Assembly (NCBI RefSeq): GCF_001645125.1
Contig: NZ_LXKA01000232.1
Location: 1 to 64,000 of the forward strand
Reading direction: 5' to 3'
Length of the DNA stretch: 64,000 bases
Source: Paraburkholderia ginsengiterrae
Lineage (GTDB): Bacteria; Pseudomonadota; Gammaproteobacteria; Burkholderiales; Burkholderiaceae
The notes below the pieces were generated by a model that saw only the letters and a list, made by a program, of their open reading frames with translations, did not search any database and had not been told where the DNA came from. Shown here piece after piece: positions 34,418-43,538 of this stretch. The position numbers and the translations under genes are program-made. Each line of letters begins with the position of its first letter. Position 1 is the first letter of the stretch.

Positions 34418-35128
34418 TCAGCGCGTCGCGCCGGACGCGGACCAGTTATTCGTGTCGATCGGCGAGTAGCCGTCCTCGAAGCCGTCGAGCCGGCCGAGCC
34501 GCCTGTTTTGCTGCAGCGCGAGCACCTGCGGGTCGAGCGGCGTTGTGAACGCGTTCTGCACGACTGTGTATTCGGCGGCGAGGCGGCCGACCGCCTGCAG
34601 CCCCGCGGTATCGATGCGGCCGCGATCGAGGTAGAGGTCGTCGCGGATCTGATAGCGCAGCACTTCGCCGAACACCACGTGGTCGTTCTGGTCGCCGATC
34701 GGGATGATCCGTTCGAGCTTGCATTCGAACGCGATCGGCGCGGCTTTGACGCGCGGCGGACGGACCGTCTGCGACTCGGCCTTGTCGAGGCCGACCGCTT
34801 CGAACTCGTCGACATCGGGCGGAAAATCGAACGCCGTGCGGTGCATGGCATCCGCGAGCTCCAGGTTCACGATGTTGACGACAAACTCGCCGGTATCGCG
34901 GATATTGACGAACGTGTCCTTCAGCGTGACGCCGTCGGCGCGCGGCTGCATCGAGATCGACAGCATGGGCGGCTTGCGGCCGACCACGGTGAAGAACGAG
35001 ATCGGTGCGAGGTTCGCGACGCCGTCCCTGGAAAGCGTGCTGACCCATGCGATAGCGCGTGGCAGGATCGAGCCGATCAGCAGTTTGTAGTTTGCGGCGG
35101 CGTCCTGGGTGGAGGGATCGACGATCAT
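34418..35128 (-). CDS. flavin reductase family protein (FMN-binding split barrel)
   Basis: 236 residues. The split-barrel signature is ILPRAIAWVSTLSRDGVANLAPISFFTVVGRKPPMLSIS-like (about residues 23-60), with DTFVNIRDTGEFVVNIV and a later FGEVLRYQIRDDLYLDRGRI segment. Members use FMN or FAD and either supply reduced flavin to a monooxygenase or act directly as reductases. No partner monooxygenase is visible in this cluster, so a direct role is possible. Second gene of the leftward operon. Confidence 0.9.
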   Translation of the reverse strand: MIVDPSTQDAAANYKLLIGSILPRAIAWVSTLSRDGVANLAPISFFTVVGRKPPMLSISMQPRADGVTLKDTFVNIRDTGEFVVNIVNLELADAMHRTAFDFPPDVDEFEAVGLDKAESQTVRPPRVKAAPIAFECKLERIIPIGDQNDHVVFGEVLRYQIRDDLYLDRGRIDTAGLQAVGRLAAEYTVVQNAFTTPLDPQVLALQQNRRLGRLDGFEDGYSPIDTNNWSASGATR

Positions 35129-35163
35129 GTTGTGTCTCCGGGGAATAGTTTGTGTGTAGTTCT

Positions 35164-35616
35164 TTACGCGGGACGGCGCGTAACAATCAGTTTTGCTTTC
35201 AGGTTCTGCACAACTTCGCCATGCTGATTAATCGTTCTGGAGTGCAGCACCAGCATGCCGCGATCAGTGCGCGAGCGGGACGGGATCAACTCCGCGACCT
35301 CGCTTTCGACATGCAGCACGTCGCCGGGGCGCGTCGGAGTTTTCCAGTCGATCTCGCCGCCTGCGCCGAGCACGCCGTTGGCCAGCTTCGGGCCACCGGA
35401 GACGAGCAGACGCATGGTGATGGCGGCGGTATGCCAGCCGCTTGCGGCGAGCCCACCGAATAGCGTGCCGCGTGCGGCTTCATCGTCGAGGTGGAAGGGC
35501 TGCGGATCGAACTCCGCGGCGAAGCGTTTGATATCGGCCGCGCTGACTTCGTACGTGCCGGTGGTGAAAATGTCGCCGACCTTGAGGTCGTCGAAATAGA
35601 GCGTCTCCTGACTCAT
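35164..35616 (-). CDS. MaoC family (R)-hydratase-like protein
   Basis: 150 residues from ATG 35616 with AAGGAGAGG directly upstream. The hot-dog fold hydratase motif is clear: FAAEFDPQPFHLDDEAARG with the Asp and His that activate water, then LFGGLAASGWHTAAI. It probably hydrates or dehydrates an enoyl-CoA (or similar) intermediate. It is the first gene of the six-gene leftward cluster, so its upstream region should hold the promoter; a TTGAA-N8-TTCAA dyad lies there. Confidence 0.92.
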   Translation of the reverse strand: MSQETLYFDDLKVGDIFTTGTYEVSAADIKRFAAEFDPQPFHLDDEAARGTLFGGLAASGWHTAAITMRLLVSGGPKLANGVLGAGGEIDWKTPTRPGDVLHVESEVAELIPSRSRTDRGMLVLHSRTINQHGEVVQNLKAKLIVTRRPA

Positions 35617-35729
35617 GACCCTCTCCTTAAAAGGTGGGGATGGCGGGCCGGCTGACCGTTTGCGTTCGCCGTCCCGCGGGTGTTGCAACTACTGTAGGGA
35701 AAGTCCGTCAGGAGAGAAAGACGGCACGC

Positions 35730-35747
35730 TTGAATGCATCATTTCAA
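35730..35747. promoter_or_regulatory. possible LysR site before the MaoC operon
   Basis: TTGAA-N8-TTCAA, about 114 bp upstream of the MaoC start. It fits the loose T-N11-A rule, so the LysR protein encoded at the end of the cluster could bind it. Weak evidence. Confidence 0.35.
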
Positions 35748-35785
35748 ATCGATCAATGATCGCTCAAACACTGCTCAATCACCGC

Positions 35786-36286
35786 TCAATCACCGGCAAG
35801 CGGGACGTCGATACGGGGCCGGGCGGCCAGAGCCTTTTCCATGGCGGCGATGCGTTCGCTGTCGAGCTTCAGGGTGCGAGCGGTAAACGCGGTGGTCCAC
35901 GTCTGCCCGTCGATACTCCAGGTGCCGCTGGGAATCTCCTCGACAATGCAGAATACGCGCGGGCCGCTGCCGTCGCCCTTCGTTCCGTCGACTTCAAGGA
36001 TGGTGTCGGTCAGCTCGCGCGCGAGACTGTCGATCCGCTTCTGGTCCATGAACCCGGCCATGACCCGAACGTTGATTCGATAGATGTTTTGCCCGGGGGA
36101 TTTTCCCGCGACGGTGATGTGATGCAGCGGGCGTTCGTCGAGGTAGACCCAGGCGACGGACGCGGACGACTCATTGATTTCGATTCCTTCCCAGCGAAGC
36201 GCGATGGCCCACAGCTTTTCCGAGAGCCTGTCCTGGGCCTTCGTGTCCAGTGAACCTTGCGCAAAAGTGACATCCATAAGTGGCAT
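35786..36286 (-). CDS. tautomerase family protein
   Basis: 166 residues from ATG 36286 (CAGGAG upstream). After Met removal the N-terminus is Pro (MPLMDVTFAQG), the catalytic base of the tautomerase superfamily. The first ~75 residues match one beta-alpha-beta unit and SPGQNIYRINVRVMAGFMD begins a second, so this is a two-unit subunit that can form the usual trimer. A cytosolic enzyme acting on enols or related keto compounds. It is divergent from an AraC regulator 265 bp away, which may control it. Confidence 0.85.
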   Translation of the reverse strand: MPLMDVTFAQGSLDTKAQDRLSEKLWAIALRWEGIEINESSASVAWVYLDERPLHHITVAGKSPGQNIYRINVRVMAGFMDQKRIDSLARELTDTILEVDGTKGDGSGPRVFCIVEEIPSGTWSIDGQTWTTAFTARTLKLDSERIAAMEKALAARPRIDVPLAGD

Positions 36287-36551
36287 GACCAGTACTCCTG
36301 ATATTGAGGGGGATGCATCAGGAATCGTAGTGGTCGCGGCGGCGTGCCGATTGCGTTTCCGTGCACGGAGAGTTGCCGTGTAGCGCACTCGCCTGAGCTT
36401 ATGGCCGCCAGAGGCATGCAGCAGACCTGAGTGGAAGAGGGTAGTATTCCCCTCCAGAGCCGGGTCGTAGCAAATTCTTCAGGAGATGGCGTAAACGTCG
36501 CCAATAGAAGACCAGCCGAAGAGCCGCTGCGGCCGGAGACAGGAGACAGCT

Positions 36552-37532
36552 TTGCAAAATGCTTTTACCGAATGGTCGATCGACCGGGTTCCCGCGAGCG
36601 ATCGCACCGACGCGTGGCAGGATGTACTGAGTCACAGCTACCGGGATTGGCAGGTTCCGCAACGCTTGCCTGCAACGTTCTATGCGCGCGTGAAGCAGCA
36701 CGACTTCGCCGGCGCGGGCATCGTCGAGACGGTATGCGACCCTTGCGTCGGAGAACGGACACGCGCTCAGGTACGTCGCGACGACGACCTGTACGTGGGC
36801 GTCCAGCTGACCACGAGCGGCCGTGAGCGGTTCAGGATCGGCGATGCCGGGGTAGAGGTGACATCGGGCGACCTCGTGGTATGGACGACTGACCAGGTGG
36901 TGCAGTTCGAGGTGCTCGAGCGGCTGCACAAGGTGACGCTGATGATCCCATGGACGTTGATGCGGGAGCGTTTGCCCGAACGCAAGCAGCCGCCGTCGGG
37001 CGGCAGGATCGAAAGCCGTACGGGCGTCGGCTCGCTGCTGGCGGTCCACTTGCTGGCCCTGTCGAATCAGATCGACAGCCTCGACCAGAATGTTCAGGCG
37101 TCCGTGAGCCGCTCCACGCTCGAACTCCTAGGCATTGCGCTCTCAGGCCAGCAACCCTCGGCCACGTTCGATGCGAGCGCGGCCATGCTGCAGCGCGTGA
37201 AGGACTTCATCCTGCAGCACCTGCATGAGGAAGACCTGAGTCCGACACGCATTGCCGAGGCCAACCACATTTCGTTGCGCTATCTGCATATGCTGTTCCA
37301 GCGCAGCGATATGACCGTCTCAGGATTTATTCTGAGCAATCGTCTGCGTATCTGCCGGCAGGCGTTGGTCGATCCCGCCTTCCGGCGCCTGCAAATATCC
37401 GAAATCGCGTTCCGCTGGGGCTTCAATTCGGTCAGCCATTTCTGCCGGACTTTCCGCGAGCGGTACGGCGCTTCACCTGGCGACGTGCGCCGCGCGGCGC
37501 TGAGCGGCACGGCAGGCGCGGACGTTATCTGA
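36552..37532 (+). CDS. AraC family transcriptional regulator (FeaR-like)
   Basis: 326 residues from a TTG at 36552, chosen because AGGAGA lies 6 bp upstream and no ATG in frame fits better. The N-terminal ~180 residues resemble the AraC-binding-like domain of FeaR-type regulators (FEVLERLHKVTLMIPWTLMR). The C-terminal domain has the double HTH: SPTRIAEANHISLRYLHMLF and ISEIAFRWGFNSVSHFCRTF, then RYGASPGDVRR. The nearest targets are the divergent tautomerase gene or the cupin/NTF2/VOC cluster convergent to it. Confidence 0.9.
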   Translation: MQNAFTEWSIDRVPASDRTDAWQDVLSHSYRDWQVPQRLPATFYARVKQHDFAGAGIVETVCDPCVGERTRAQVRRDDDLYVGVQLTTSGRERFRIGDAGVEVTSGDLVVWTTDQVVQFEVLERLHKVTLMIPWTLMRERLPERKQPPSGGRIESRTGVGSLLAVHLLALSNQIDSLDQNVQASVSRSTLELLGIALSGQQPSATFDASAAMLQRVKDFILQHLHEEDLSPTRIAEANHISLRYLHMLFQRSDMTVSGFILSNRLRICRQALVDPAFRRLQISEIAFRWGFNSVSHFCRTFRERYGASPGDVRRAALSGTAGADVI

Positions 37533-37572
37533 CTACGCGGCGGTGGCGCGCCCGATGCGCCACTGCACCGCA

Positions 37573-37968
37573 TCACACGTAATGCCCTGCGCGCTCCAGC
37601 ACCTCGATCTTGTAGCCATCGGGGTCCTGAATGAAGAAAAAACGCGCAAGCAATTCGTCGCCCCGTTTGAATTCCCTCACCACGGTCGGATCGATGCCGA
37701 GTGCCGCCATTCGCTCGCGCTCGGCTTCGACGCCGGTGACGGCTACCGCAACGTGCCCGTAGCCATCGCCATGCGTGTAGGCCGGCTCGTGCCCCTTGTT
37801 CCACGTAAGCTCGATCTCGAAGTCGTTCTCTTCATTGCGCAGATACACGAGCGAGAAGTCAGGGAAGTCCAGACGGTGGCTGGGCGAGAGTCCGAGCGCA
37901 GCCTTGTAGAACTGCAACGACCGGTCAAGGTCGTGAACGCGGATCATGGAGTGAATGATCTTGGCCAA
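37573..37968 (-). CDS. VOC family protein (glyoxalase I-like)
   Basis: 131 residues from a TTG at 37968 preceded by GGAAG; this is the family-typical start (AKIIHSMIRVHDLDRSLQFY). Two beta-alpha-beta-beta-beta modules are visible, with a metal His at about residue 7, Glu in IELTWN, His in GYGHVAVAV and Glu in DGYKIEVLER. Those four match lactoylglutathione lyase ligands, but the short length and context do not prove that substrate. Last gene of a three-gene leftward cluster with NTF2-like and cupin genes. Confidence 0.88.
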   Translation of the reverse strand: MAKIIHSMIRVHDLDRSLQFYKAALGLSPSHRLDFPDFSLVYLRNEENDFEIELTWNKGHEPAYTHGDGYGHVAVAVTGVEAERERMAALGIDPTVVREFKRGDELLARFFFIQDPDGYKIEVLERAGHYV

Positions 37969-38005
37969 TTTTTTCTTCCAGGTTAGGCGGATGCCGGCGT
38001 GGCGT

Positions 38006-38362
38006 TCAGCCGGAGACGGCGGTGAAAGTTTGGACAACGATCTTTCCTTCCCTAACGACAAGCGTATCGGTGGCAAGTGTTACCCAGGGCTTCGCCTCCC
38101 ACGCCAGATAGGCGACATCGCCAGCCGTACTCTTGCTCGTGACCTTGAACGCCGGCCAGAAGGCGGGATCGGCGCTATCGATGAACGCCTTGAAGAAAGC
38201 ACGGATTTCCGCAAGACCACGATAAGTCTTGTCCGGCGTGATGATCGTCGAGCTCTCGCCGTAGTCTTTCAGCAGTTCGTCCAGACCTTGAGCGAACGCG
38301 CCCAGATGATGGTCGAACACTTGCAGGGTGGCATCGTCGATCTGTGTTGAGGCATGGGTCAT
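38006..38362 (-). CDS. NTF2/SnoaL-like protein
   Basis: 118 residues forming a single cone-shaped NTF2-like domain: FDHHLGAFAQGLDELLKDYG, then IITPDKTYRGLAEIRAFFKA and AWEAKPWVTLATDTLVVREG. Such proteins are often small isomerases, dehydratases or ligand carriers; no catalytic pair can be assigned with certainty. It is 37 bp before the VOC gene and 81 bp after the cupin gene. Confidence 0.88.
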   Translation of the reverse strand: MTHASTQIDDATLQVFDHHLGAFAQGLDELLKDYGESSTIITPDKTYRGLAEIRAFFKAFIDSADPAFWPAFKVTSKSTAGDVAYLAWEAKPWVTLATDTLVVREGKIVVQTFTAVSG

Positions 38363-38443
38363 GGTCTATCTCTCCAGGAACCGGTTGCGGAGCCCGCAAA
38401 CACGCTGTTGCGGGCACGGTCTCAGGGTGGGCTCAGAGCGCAC

Positions 38444-38881
38444 TCAGCTCGCGTAGGCGCGTTGCGCTTCGTCCCACGACACGCTGACGATCGGCGTGCC
38501 GTCCTCCTTGATGAAGAGCAGCGGGCCGAGGAACGTCATGTAGAACTCGCTGTCGACCGGGAAAAACGTCTTGTCGTGCCGGGCGTTCGCGGATTCGTAG
38601 CCATAGGCGGGAGCGACGACGGTGTCGCCACCATGCTCGACACCGCCGCGCACATCCATGCGGCCTTTTGTCAGAAGATATTCGCCGGGCCCGACATGGA
38701 AGTGGGCATTGAAGGAGGAGCCGCCCGGGCACTCGAACATGGCCGTCCAGGCACCCATCTCGGGCGACGCGTGCAGCATCTTCCAGCGGATGCCGCCATG
38801 GGAAAGCGCATCGGGGAACGCCTTCCAGGGGAGGTCGTTCAGGTGAACAGCTTCCTCAAGGACCTTCGGCTTGATTTCCAT
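38444..38881 (-). CDS. cupin dioxygenase, acetylacetone-cleaving (Dke1) type
   Basis: 145 residues from ATG 38881 with AGGAGA upstream; the open frame continues far upstream but not as this protein. It is a single cupin with the iron-binding pattern of Dke1: NAHFHVGPGEYLLTKG gives the H-x-H pair and a Glu, and NARHDKTFF gives the third His about 40 residues on. Dke1 cleaves beta-diketones with O2; related proteins include 2,4'-dihydroxyacetophenone dioxygenase. First of a three-gene cluster with NTF2-like and VOC genes; together with the nearby tautomerase it suggests breakdown of a diketone-like compound. Confidence 0.82.
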   Translation of the reverse strand: MEIKPKVLEEAVHLNDLPWKAFPDALSHGGIRWKMLHASPEMGAWTAMFECPGGSSFNAHFHVGPGEYLLTKGRMDVRGGVEHGGDTVVAPAYGYESANARHDKTFFPVDSEFYMTFLGPLLFIKEDGTPIVSVSWDEAQRAYAS

Positions 38882-39023
38882 CGTCGTCTCCTGGAATGTT
38901 GCCGCGCCTCGGAGGGGGCGGCAGGCTTTGCGGGGTGAGACAACGATATCGCCGACGGGCCGGCCGGCGCTTGCCCGACAGCGCAGATCCGCTTGCCTGC
39001 CAGTGCAAGGGGAGTGATGGGGG

Positions 39024-40391
39024 TTATTGCGGGGGCGCGATGGACCTGACCCGATTGCGTCCGGTCCTTTTCGCCTCGTAGAGTGCGGCGTCGGCCGCCT
39101 GCACGAGCGCGTCGGGCGTGCCCGGTGTGTTGTATTCGTTGGTTGCGCAACCCGCGCTGACGGTGACCTGACCGGCCTCGCTGGGCGAGTGCAGACCCAG
39201 ATGCATGACGGCGAGCCGCGCCTGCTCGGCAATGGCCGATGCTTCGTCCGATTTCGTGTCCGGTAGTACCAGCACAAACTCTTCGCCACCGTAACGGGCG
39301 ACGAAATCGCTCGACCGCCGCGCGACTCCGGCGAGCGCTTTGGCAATCGCGCCAAGGCAGGCATCGCCCCGAAGATGGCCAAAGGCGTCGTTGTAATCCT
39401 TGAATTTGTCGACATCGACCATGACGAGCGAGAGCGGCTGACCGTTGCGCGTCGCACGGTCGAACTCCTTGCGGAACTGTTCGTTGAAGTAGCTGCGGTT
39501 GTACACGCGCGTCAACGCATCGCGTGTGGACGTGCGCAACAGGGAAGCGTGCGCCACGGACAATTCGCGGTAGAGCACGGTCACTTCCCAGACCAGCAGG
39601 CAGACCAGCGTGCCGGGCGCCAGCATGCTGAAGACGCGCGCGACGTACCAGCCAAGCGTGAACGGGGCCGCCGTCAGCAGATTCAGGCTGGCGTCTGCAA
39701 ACGACGCCAGCAGGGCGATCGTGACCCATAGATCGAGCACGGTCAGCAGCCGCCCTTTGATGAGGACCACGACGATGGCGAGCACATCGAGCGCGCAGAT
39801 AACGAATCCGAGTCGGCCGCCTGGGAGCGCATCCACGTCGGGTGCCGCGTAAAAAGGCGCTGCCAGGTTCGCCTGAATGACGAGGATGCCTAATGCCGCG
39901 GCAAGCATGGTTGGAAGACCGATCAGCGCCCACGTCCAGCGATCGATAGAGCGCAGCGTGACCGGCCTGCCCGGCAGGTGATCGCGTACGAGCGCGGCCA
40001 CCATCACGAGCAGCGGAAATCCCGCGTGCCAGAAGACCCACATCCACGCCGCACTGTGTGGCCCCGCGCCGAACAGACCCGTGCGCGTGAATACCCCTGG
40101 GAACATCAGCAGCTGCAAAGCGACGGTAATGGCAGTGAACGCGTAGGCGCCGCCGAGCGCGCCGAGCATCGGCTGTTGCGTGACGGTGAAGCGGGCGCCG
40201 AGCAGGAACGCGGCGATGCCCGAGGTGGTGAACACCGTGAGCGCACACATGGGCATGAAGGGCGCGACGGCCGGCAGCGTCTCGCGAGCGTGCTGGCCCG
40301 CGAGGGTCAACGCGAGCAGAACGAGTAACGCGCACGTGCTCGCAACGACGACCTGTTTGCGCGTAGCCGGCCCTATCAGCAAGCTGTCCAT
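39024..40391 (-). CDS. diguanylate cyclase, MASE4-GGDEF
   Basis: 455 residues. The N-terminal ~270 residues hold about seven transmembrane helices in the style of the MASE4 sensor domain. A short coiled stretch leads to a GGDEF domain beginning TRDALTRVYNRSYFNEQFRK, with the active site RYGGEEFVLVLP and an inhibitory I-site RSSD five residues before it. All catalytic residues are present, so it should make cyclic di-GMP at the inner membrane and be product-inhibited. No effector gene is adjacent. Confidence 0.93.
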   Translation of the reverse strand: MDSLLIGPATRKQVVVASTCALLVLLALTLAGQHARETLPAVAPFMPMCALTVFTTSGIAAFLLGARFTVTQQPMLGALGGAYAFTAITVALQLLMFPGVFTRTGLFGAGPHSAAWMWVFWHAGFPLLVMVAALVRDHLPGRPVTLRSIDRWTWALIGLPTMLAAALGILVIQANLAAPFYAAPDVDALPGGRLGFVICALDVLAIVVVLIKGRLLTVLDLWVTIALLASFADASLNLLTAAPFTLGWYVARVFSMLAPGTLVCLLVWEVTVLYRELSVAHASLLRTSTRDALTRVYNRSYFNEQFRKEFDRATRNGQPLSLVMVDVDKFKDYNDAFGHLRGDACLGAIAKALAGVARRSSDFVARYGGEEFVLVLPDTKSDEASAIAEQARLAVMHLGLHSPSEAGQVTVSAGCATNEYNTPGTPDALVQAADAALYEAKRTGRNRVRSIAPPQ

Positions 40392-40639
40392 TCTGCCCCG
40401 TTTGGTCGATGTTCGGTCGTCTGTCCCGTTCGGGCGTTGCGACCAGTCACGTTATATTGTCCTACAGATAGGCGGTCCGTCTACACCATATTTACCGATA
40501 CGTTCTGCGAACGGAAATAGATGCCAGTCAACGAGGAAATGATACGAATGAGCATTTTATAGAGATTTTACGGCCTTATAAGGATCACATCTGCGGCTTA
40601 AAGTGGAGACTCCTACCCACCTGTTACAGGAGCAACACC
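40392..40639. other. AT-richer intergenic stretch upstream of the AhpD-like gene
   Basis: This 248-bp gap between divergent genes is AT-richer than its surroundings in the part nearest the AhpD-like gene (ATTTTATAGAGATTTTACGG at 40553-40572) and probably holds both promoters. I could not fix a -35/-10 pair with confidence. The ribosome site of the AhpD-like gene is CAGGAGCAACACC. Confidence 0.4.
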
Positions 40640-41176
40640 ATGAGTCGTATCGCCATACCCGCTATTTCGACCGCCACCGGCGCCACCGCCGAAGTCTATG
40701 CCCAGGTCAGGAAGGCCGCTGGCAGCGTTCCCAATCTGTTTGCCGCGCTAGGCGCGCTGTCGCCCGACGTGCTCAAGACGTACCTGAGCGCCGAAGGCGT
40801 GCTGGCGGCGGGCACGCTGAGCAAGCAGGATGGGGAAACGATCAAGCTGCTGGTCAGCGAGCTCACCGGCTGTGACTACTGTGTGGCCGCGCATACGATG
40901 CTGGGCAAGATGACGGGTCTTTCGCTGGAGACACTCAAGCTGATCCGCGCGGGCCAGCCTACCGGGGATGCAAAGCGTGACGCGCTGGTGCGCTTCGTGA
41001 GAAACCTGCAGCAAACCAGCGGCACGATCACTGCGGTTGAGTTCGCGGCGATCAAGGCGGCCGGCTACACCGACGCGCAACTGGTCGAGATCACATTGGC
41101 TATCGCGTTGACGGTGTTCACGAACACCTTCAATCGCATCAACGATACCGACGTGGACTTCCCTCCGGTCAAGTAA
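40640..41176 (+). CDS. carboxymuconolactone decarboxylase / AhpD-like protein
   Basis: 178 residues, all-helical CMD fold. The redox motif CDYC followed by a His three residues on (GCDYCVAAHTM, about residues 78-88) is the AhpD catalytic signature, so it is a peroxidase-type thiol enzyme rather than a true decarboxylase. The C-terminal part ends NTFNRINDTDVDFPPV, typical of this subgroup. It stands alone. Confidence 0.9.
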   Translation: MSRIAIPAISTATGATAEVYAQVRKAAGSVPNLFAALGALSPDVLKTYLSAEGVLAAGTLSKQDGETIKLLVSELTGCDYCVAAHTMLGKMTGLSLETLKLIRAGQPTGDAKRDALVRFVRNLQQTSGTITAVEFAAIKAAGYTDAQLVEITLAIALTVFTNTFNRINDTDVDFPPVK

Positions 41177-41269
41177 CGCGCGGCAGGGGCGGGCGTTGCC
41201 TGGCAGCGCCTGCTCCTTTCACCGCAGGTGTTCTGCATGCCTGATTAATCGGGCGGCCGCCTCAACACC

Positions 41270-42223
41270 TCATTCCGATCCACGCGCGAGCCGGCGCCAG
41301 TCCCCCGGCGTCATGCCCATGCGCTGCGTGAACGCACGCCGGAACGCCGCCAGCGATTGATAGCCCACGACTTCGGCCACGGTTTCGGTGGAAGTCGATG
41401 GCTTCTTCAATTCGTTGGCCGCGAGGGTCATCCGGATATCGGTCAGCAAATCATTGGCCGAGCGCCCGACGCTGTCCTGAAACTGCCGGATCAACGTGGC
41501 GCGCGACATATTGCAGCGCTGCGCCAGCTCGGGGAGGGTCCAAGGATGCGCAGGATCGTCGAACATGGCCGTCAAAGCGGGCGCGAGGCGAGGGTTGGCG
41601 GCGAGTGCCAGCATGCCGGAGGGCACCGCATTCGACTCGCTGGCCGTGCGCAAGGTCAGCGCGAACAGTGCGGCTGACAGCGCGTTGAGCATGGCGTGGC
41701 CGCCCAGGCTAATTGCAGTCGACTCCGCGCGAATCAATCCGACGAGGCTTGCCAGTTGCGACGCGGTCGCCGGCTGCTTCGAGGCATCGTCTTGCGCGGC
41801 GGTTCGTACCACGAGTGCGGCGGGGAAATAGTCGCGCATCAGGCGATCGTGCGGAGGCGTGAGCACGAAGCGGCCGCAGAGCATGTCGAGGTGCTCGCCG
41901 GTTCCGCCGTTTTCCCTGATTTCCACGTTCAGGTCGTCACGCGTGCGCGTCGGCGAGGGCGCTGCGCCGCTGCCGTCGTGCAACACGTGCTCCGAGCCGT
42001 GAGACAGCAGCAGGATATCGCCTGCCACCAGATGCTGAGGGGCGCCCGCGCCAGGAATCTCCAGCAGAGCCGACCCGCTGACCACGACGTGATAGGGCAT
42101 CTCTCCGGGATTGGAGCGTTCGTATGCGATGCGCCATGGCGCGCCGAACGAGCAGCGGATTTCGAGCTGGCCGGTCACGGGCATCATGACCAGCAGGCGG
42201 CTAAGCCAATCGAGACGGGGCAT
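41270..42223 (-). CDS. AraC family regulator with N-terminal cupin (cupin_6)
   Basis: 317 residues from ATG 42223 (AAGGA upstream). The N-terminal ~190 residues are a cupin sensor with PRLDWLSRLLVMMPVTGQLE and LVAGDILLLSHGSEHVL. The C-terminal AraC domain has LPELAQRCNMSRATLIRQFQ and VAEVVGYQSLAAFRRAFTQR with MGMTPGDWRRLA. It is divergent from the 2-oxoacid dehydrogenase operon, with 226 bp between, so it is the likely regulator of that operon. Confidence 0.92.
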   Translation of the reverse strand: MPRLDWLSRLLVMMPVTGQLEIRCSFGAPWRIAYERSNPGEMPYHVVVSGSALLEIPGAGAPQHLVAGDILLLSHGSEHVLHDGSGAAPSPTRTRDDLNVEIRENGGTGEHLDMLCGRFVLTPPHDRLMRDYFPAALVVRTAAQDDASKQPATASQLASLVGLIRAESTAISLGGHAMLNALSAALFALTLRTASESNAVPSGMLALAANPRLAPALTAMFDDPAHPWTLPELAQRCNMSRATLIRQFQDSVGRSANDLLTDIRMTLAANELKKPSTSTETVAEVVGYQSLAAFRRAFTQRMGMTPGDWRRLARGSE

Positions 42224-42449
42224 CAGGATCCTTGTGACGACGTGAATGAGCACGCAATCCAACCGGGCATCCAGCCGGGCAGCCGGAACTGCACGCCGGC
42301 GCGCGACCCTTCATCCGGTGGTGCATCGCGTCAATCGCGCCTGCGGCCGGAATCGCATCATGCATGAGCGCGGCCATCTTCGTGCGGTAGCGCTCGTGCC
42401 CGCGAACTCCGGCGCGTATACGATATCTGAACGAACATGGAGGGTGGTC

Positions 42450-43538
42450 ATGACGACGGCTGCCAGTTTTCATATCGGCTGCACGCAATACCTCGGCCCC
42501 AACGGCGAACCGGTTCAGCCGTTGCCTGGCTTCGCGCGGGACCCGGCGGCGCTGCTTCCGCTGTATCGCGCGATGGTGCTGACACGCGCCTTCGACACGA
42601 AGGCCGTTGCACTGCAGCGTACCGGCAAGCTCGGCACGTTCGCGTCATCGGTGGGGCAGGAGGCGATTGGTGTCGGTATCGCCAGTGCGATGCAGGCCGA
42701 AGACGTGCTGTTTCCTTCCTATCGCGATCACGCCGCTCAATTGCTGCGTGGCGTCACGATGACAGAGAGCCTGCTGTACTGGGGCGGCGACGAACGCGGC
42801 AGCGACTTCAGCGTGCCGCGCGACGACTTTCCGAACTGCGTGCCGATCGGTACGCAGCTATGCCATGCAGCCGGCGCGGCCTATGCGTTCAAACTGCGTC
42901 AGGAGCCGCGCGTCGCGGTGGCGATCTGCGGCGACGGCAGCACGTCCAAAGGCGACTTCTACGAGGCCATGAACATGGCCGGTGTCTGGCAGGCGCCGCT
43001 CGTGATCGTGATCAACAACAACCAGTGGGCCATCTCCGTGCCGCGCAGCCGGCAGAGCGCCGCGCAAACGCTCGCACAGAAGGCGATCGCCGCGGGAATC
43101 GACGGGTTGCAAGTAGACGGCAACGATGTGATCGCGGTGCATCACGTGGTGCACGCGGCGCTCGCCAAAGCGCGCCGCGGCGATGGACCCACGCTGATCG
43201 AAGCGCTCAGCTATCGGCTGGGCGACCACACGACAGCCGACGACGCGACACGCTATCGTGAGTCCGAGGTCCTCACCCAGCAATGGCAAAACGAACCGTT
43301 GCTGCGCTTGCGCACGTACCTCACGCAGATGAACGTGTGGGACAAGGCGCAGGACGAGCAACTCGGCCGCGCCTGTCTGGCGCAAGTCGAGCAGGCCGTC
43401 GACGCCTATCTGGCGGTCGCGCCGCCGGACACCGCCGCGATGTTCGATCACCTGTACGAGAGCTTGCCGGTGGCGCTGCGCGAACAACTGGAGATGGCGC
43501 GGCGCTTCGCTTCGCCCGCGGGGAACCACCATGGCTGA
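42450..43538 (+). CDS. 2-oxoacid dehydrogenase E1 component, alpha subunit
   Basis: 362 residues from ATG 42450 (GGAGG 8 bp upstream). The TPP-binding motif GDGSTSKGDFYEAMNMAG runs into VIVINNNQWAIS, and RDDFPNCVP / SYRLGDHTTADDATRY are typical of the E1 alpha subunits of pyruvate or branched-chain oxoacid dehydrogenases. With E1 beta it decarboxylates a 2-oxoacid and loads the acyl group on E2. Its end overlaps the E1 beta start by 8 bp, so translation is coupled. Pyruvate versus branched-chain specificity cannot be decided here. Confidence 0.93.
   Translation: MTTAASFHIGCTQYLGPNGEPVQPLPGFARDPAALLPLYRAMVLTRAFDTKAVALQRTGKLGTFASSVGQEAIGVGIASAMQAEDVLFPSYRDHAAQLLRGVTMTESLLYWGGDERGSDFSVPRDDFPNCVPIGTQLCHAAGAAYAFKLRQEPRVAVAICGDGSTSKGDFYEAMNMAGVWQAPLVIVINNNQWAISVPRSRQSAAQTLAQKAIAAGIDGLQVDGNDVIAVHHVVHAALAKARRGDGPTLIEALSYRLGDHTTADDATRYRESEVLTQQWQNEPLLRLRTYLTQMNVWDKAQDEQLGRACLAQVEQAVDAYLAVAPPDTAAMFDHLYESLPVALREQLEMARRFASPAGNHHG

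Noticed and set aside
38882-39457. N-terminal extension of the cupin gene
   Set aside because: The open frame overlaps the GGDEF gene and is Arg/Pro-rich; the ATG at 38881 has a strong ribosome site and the family start.
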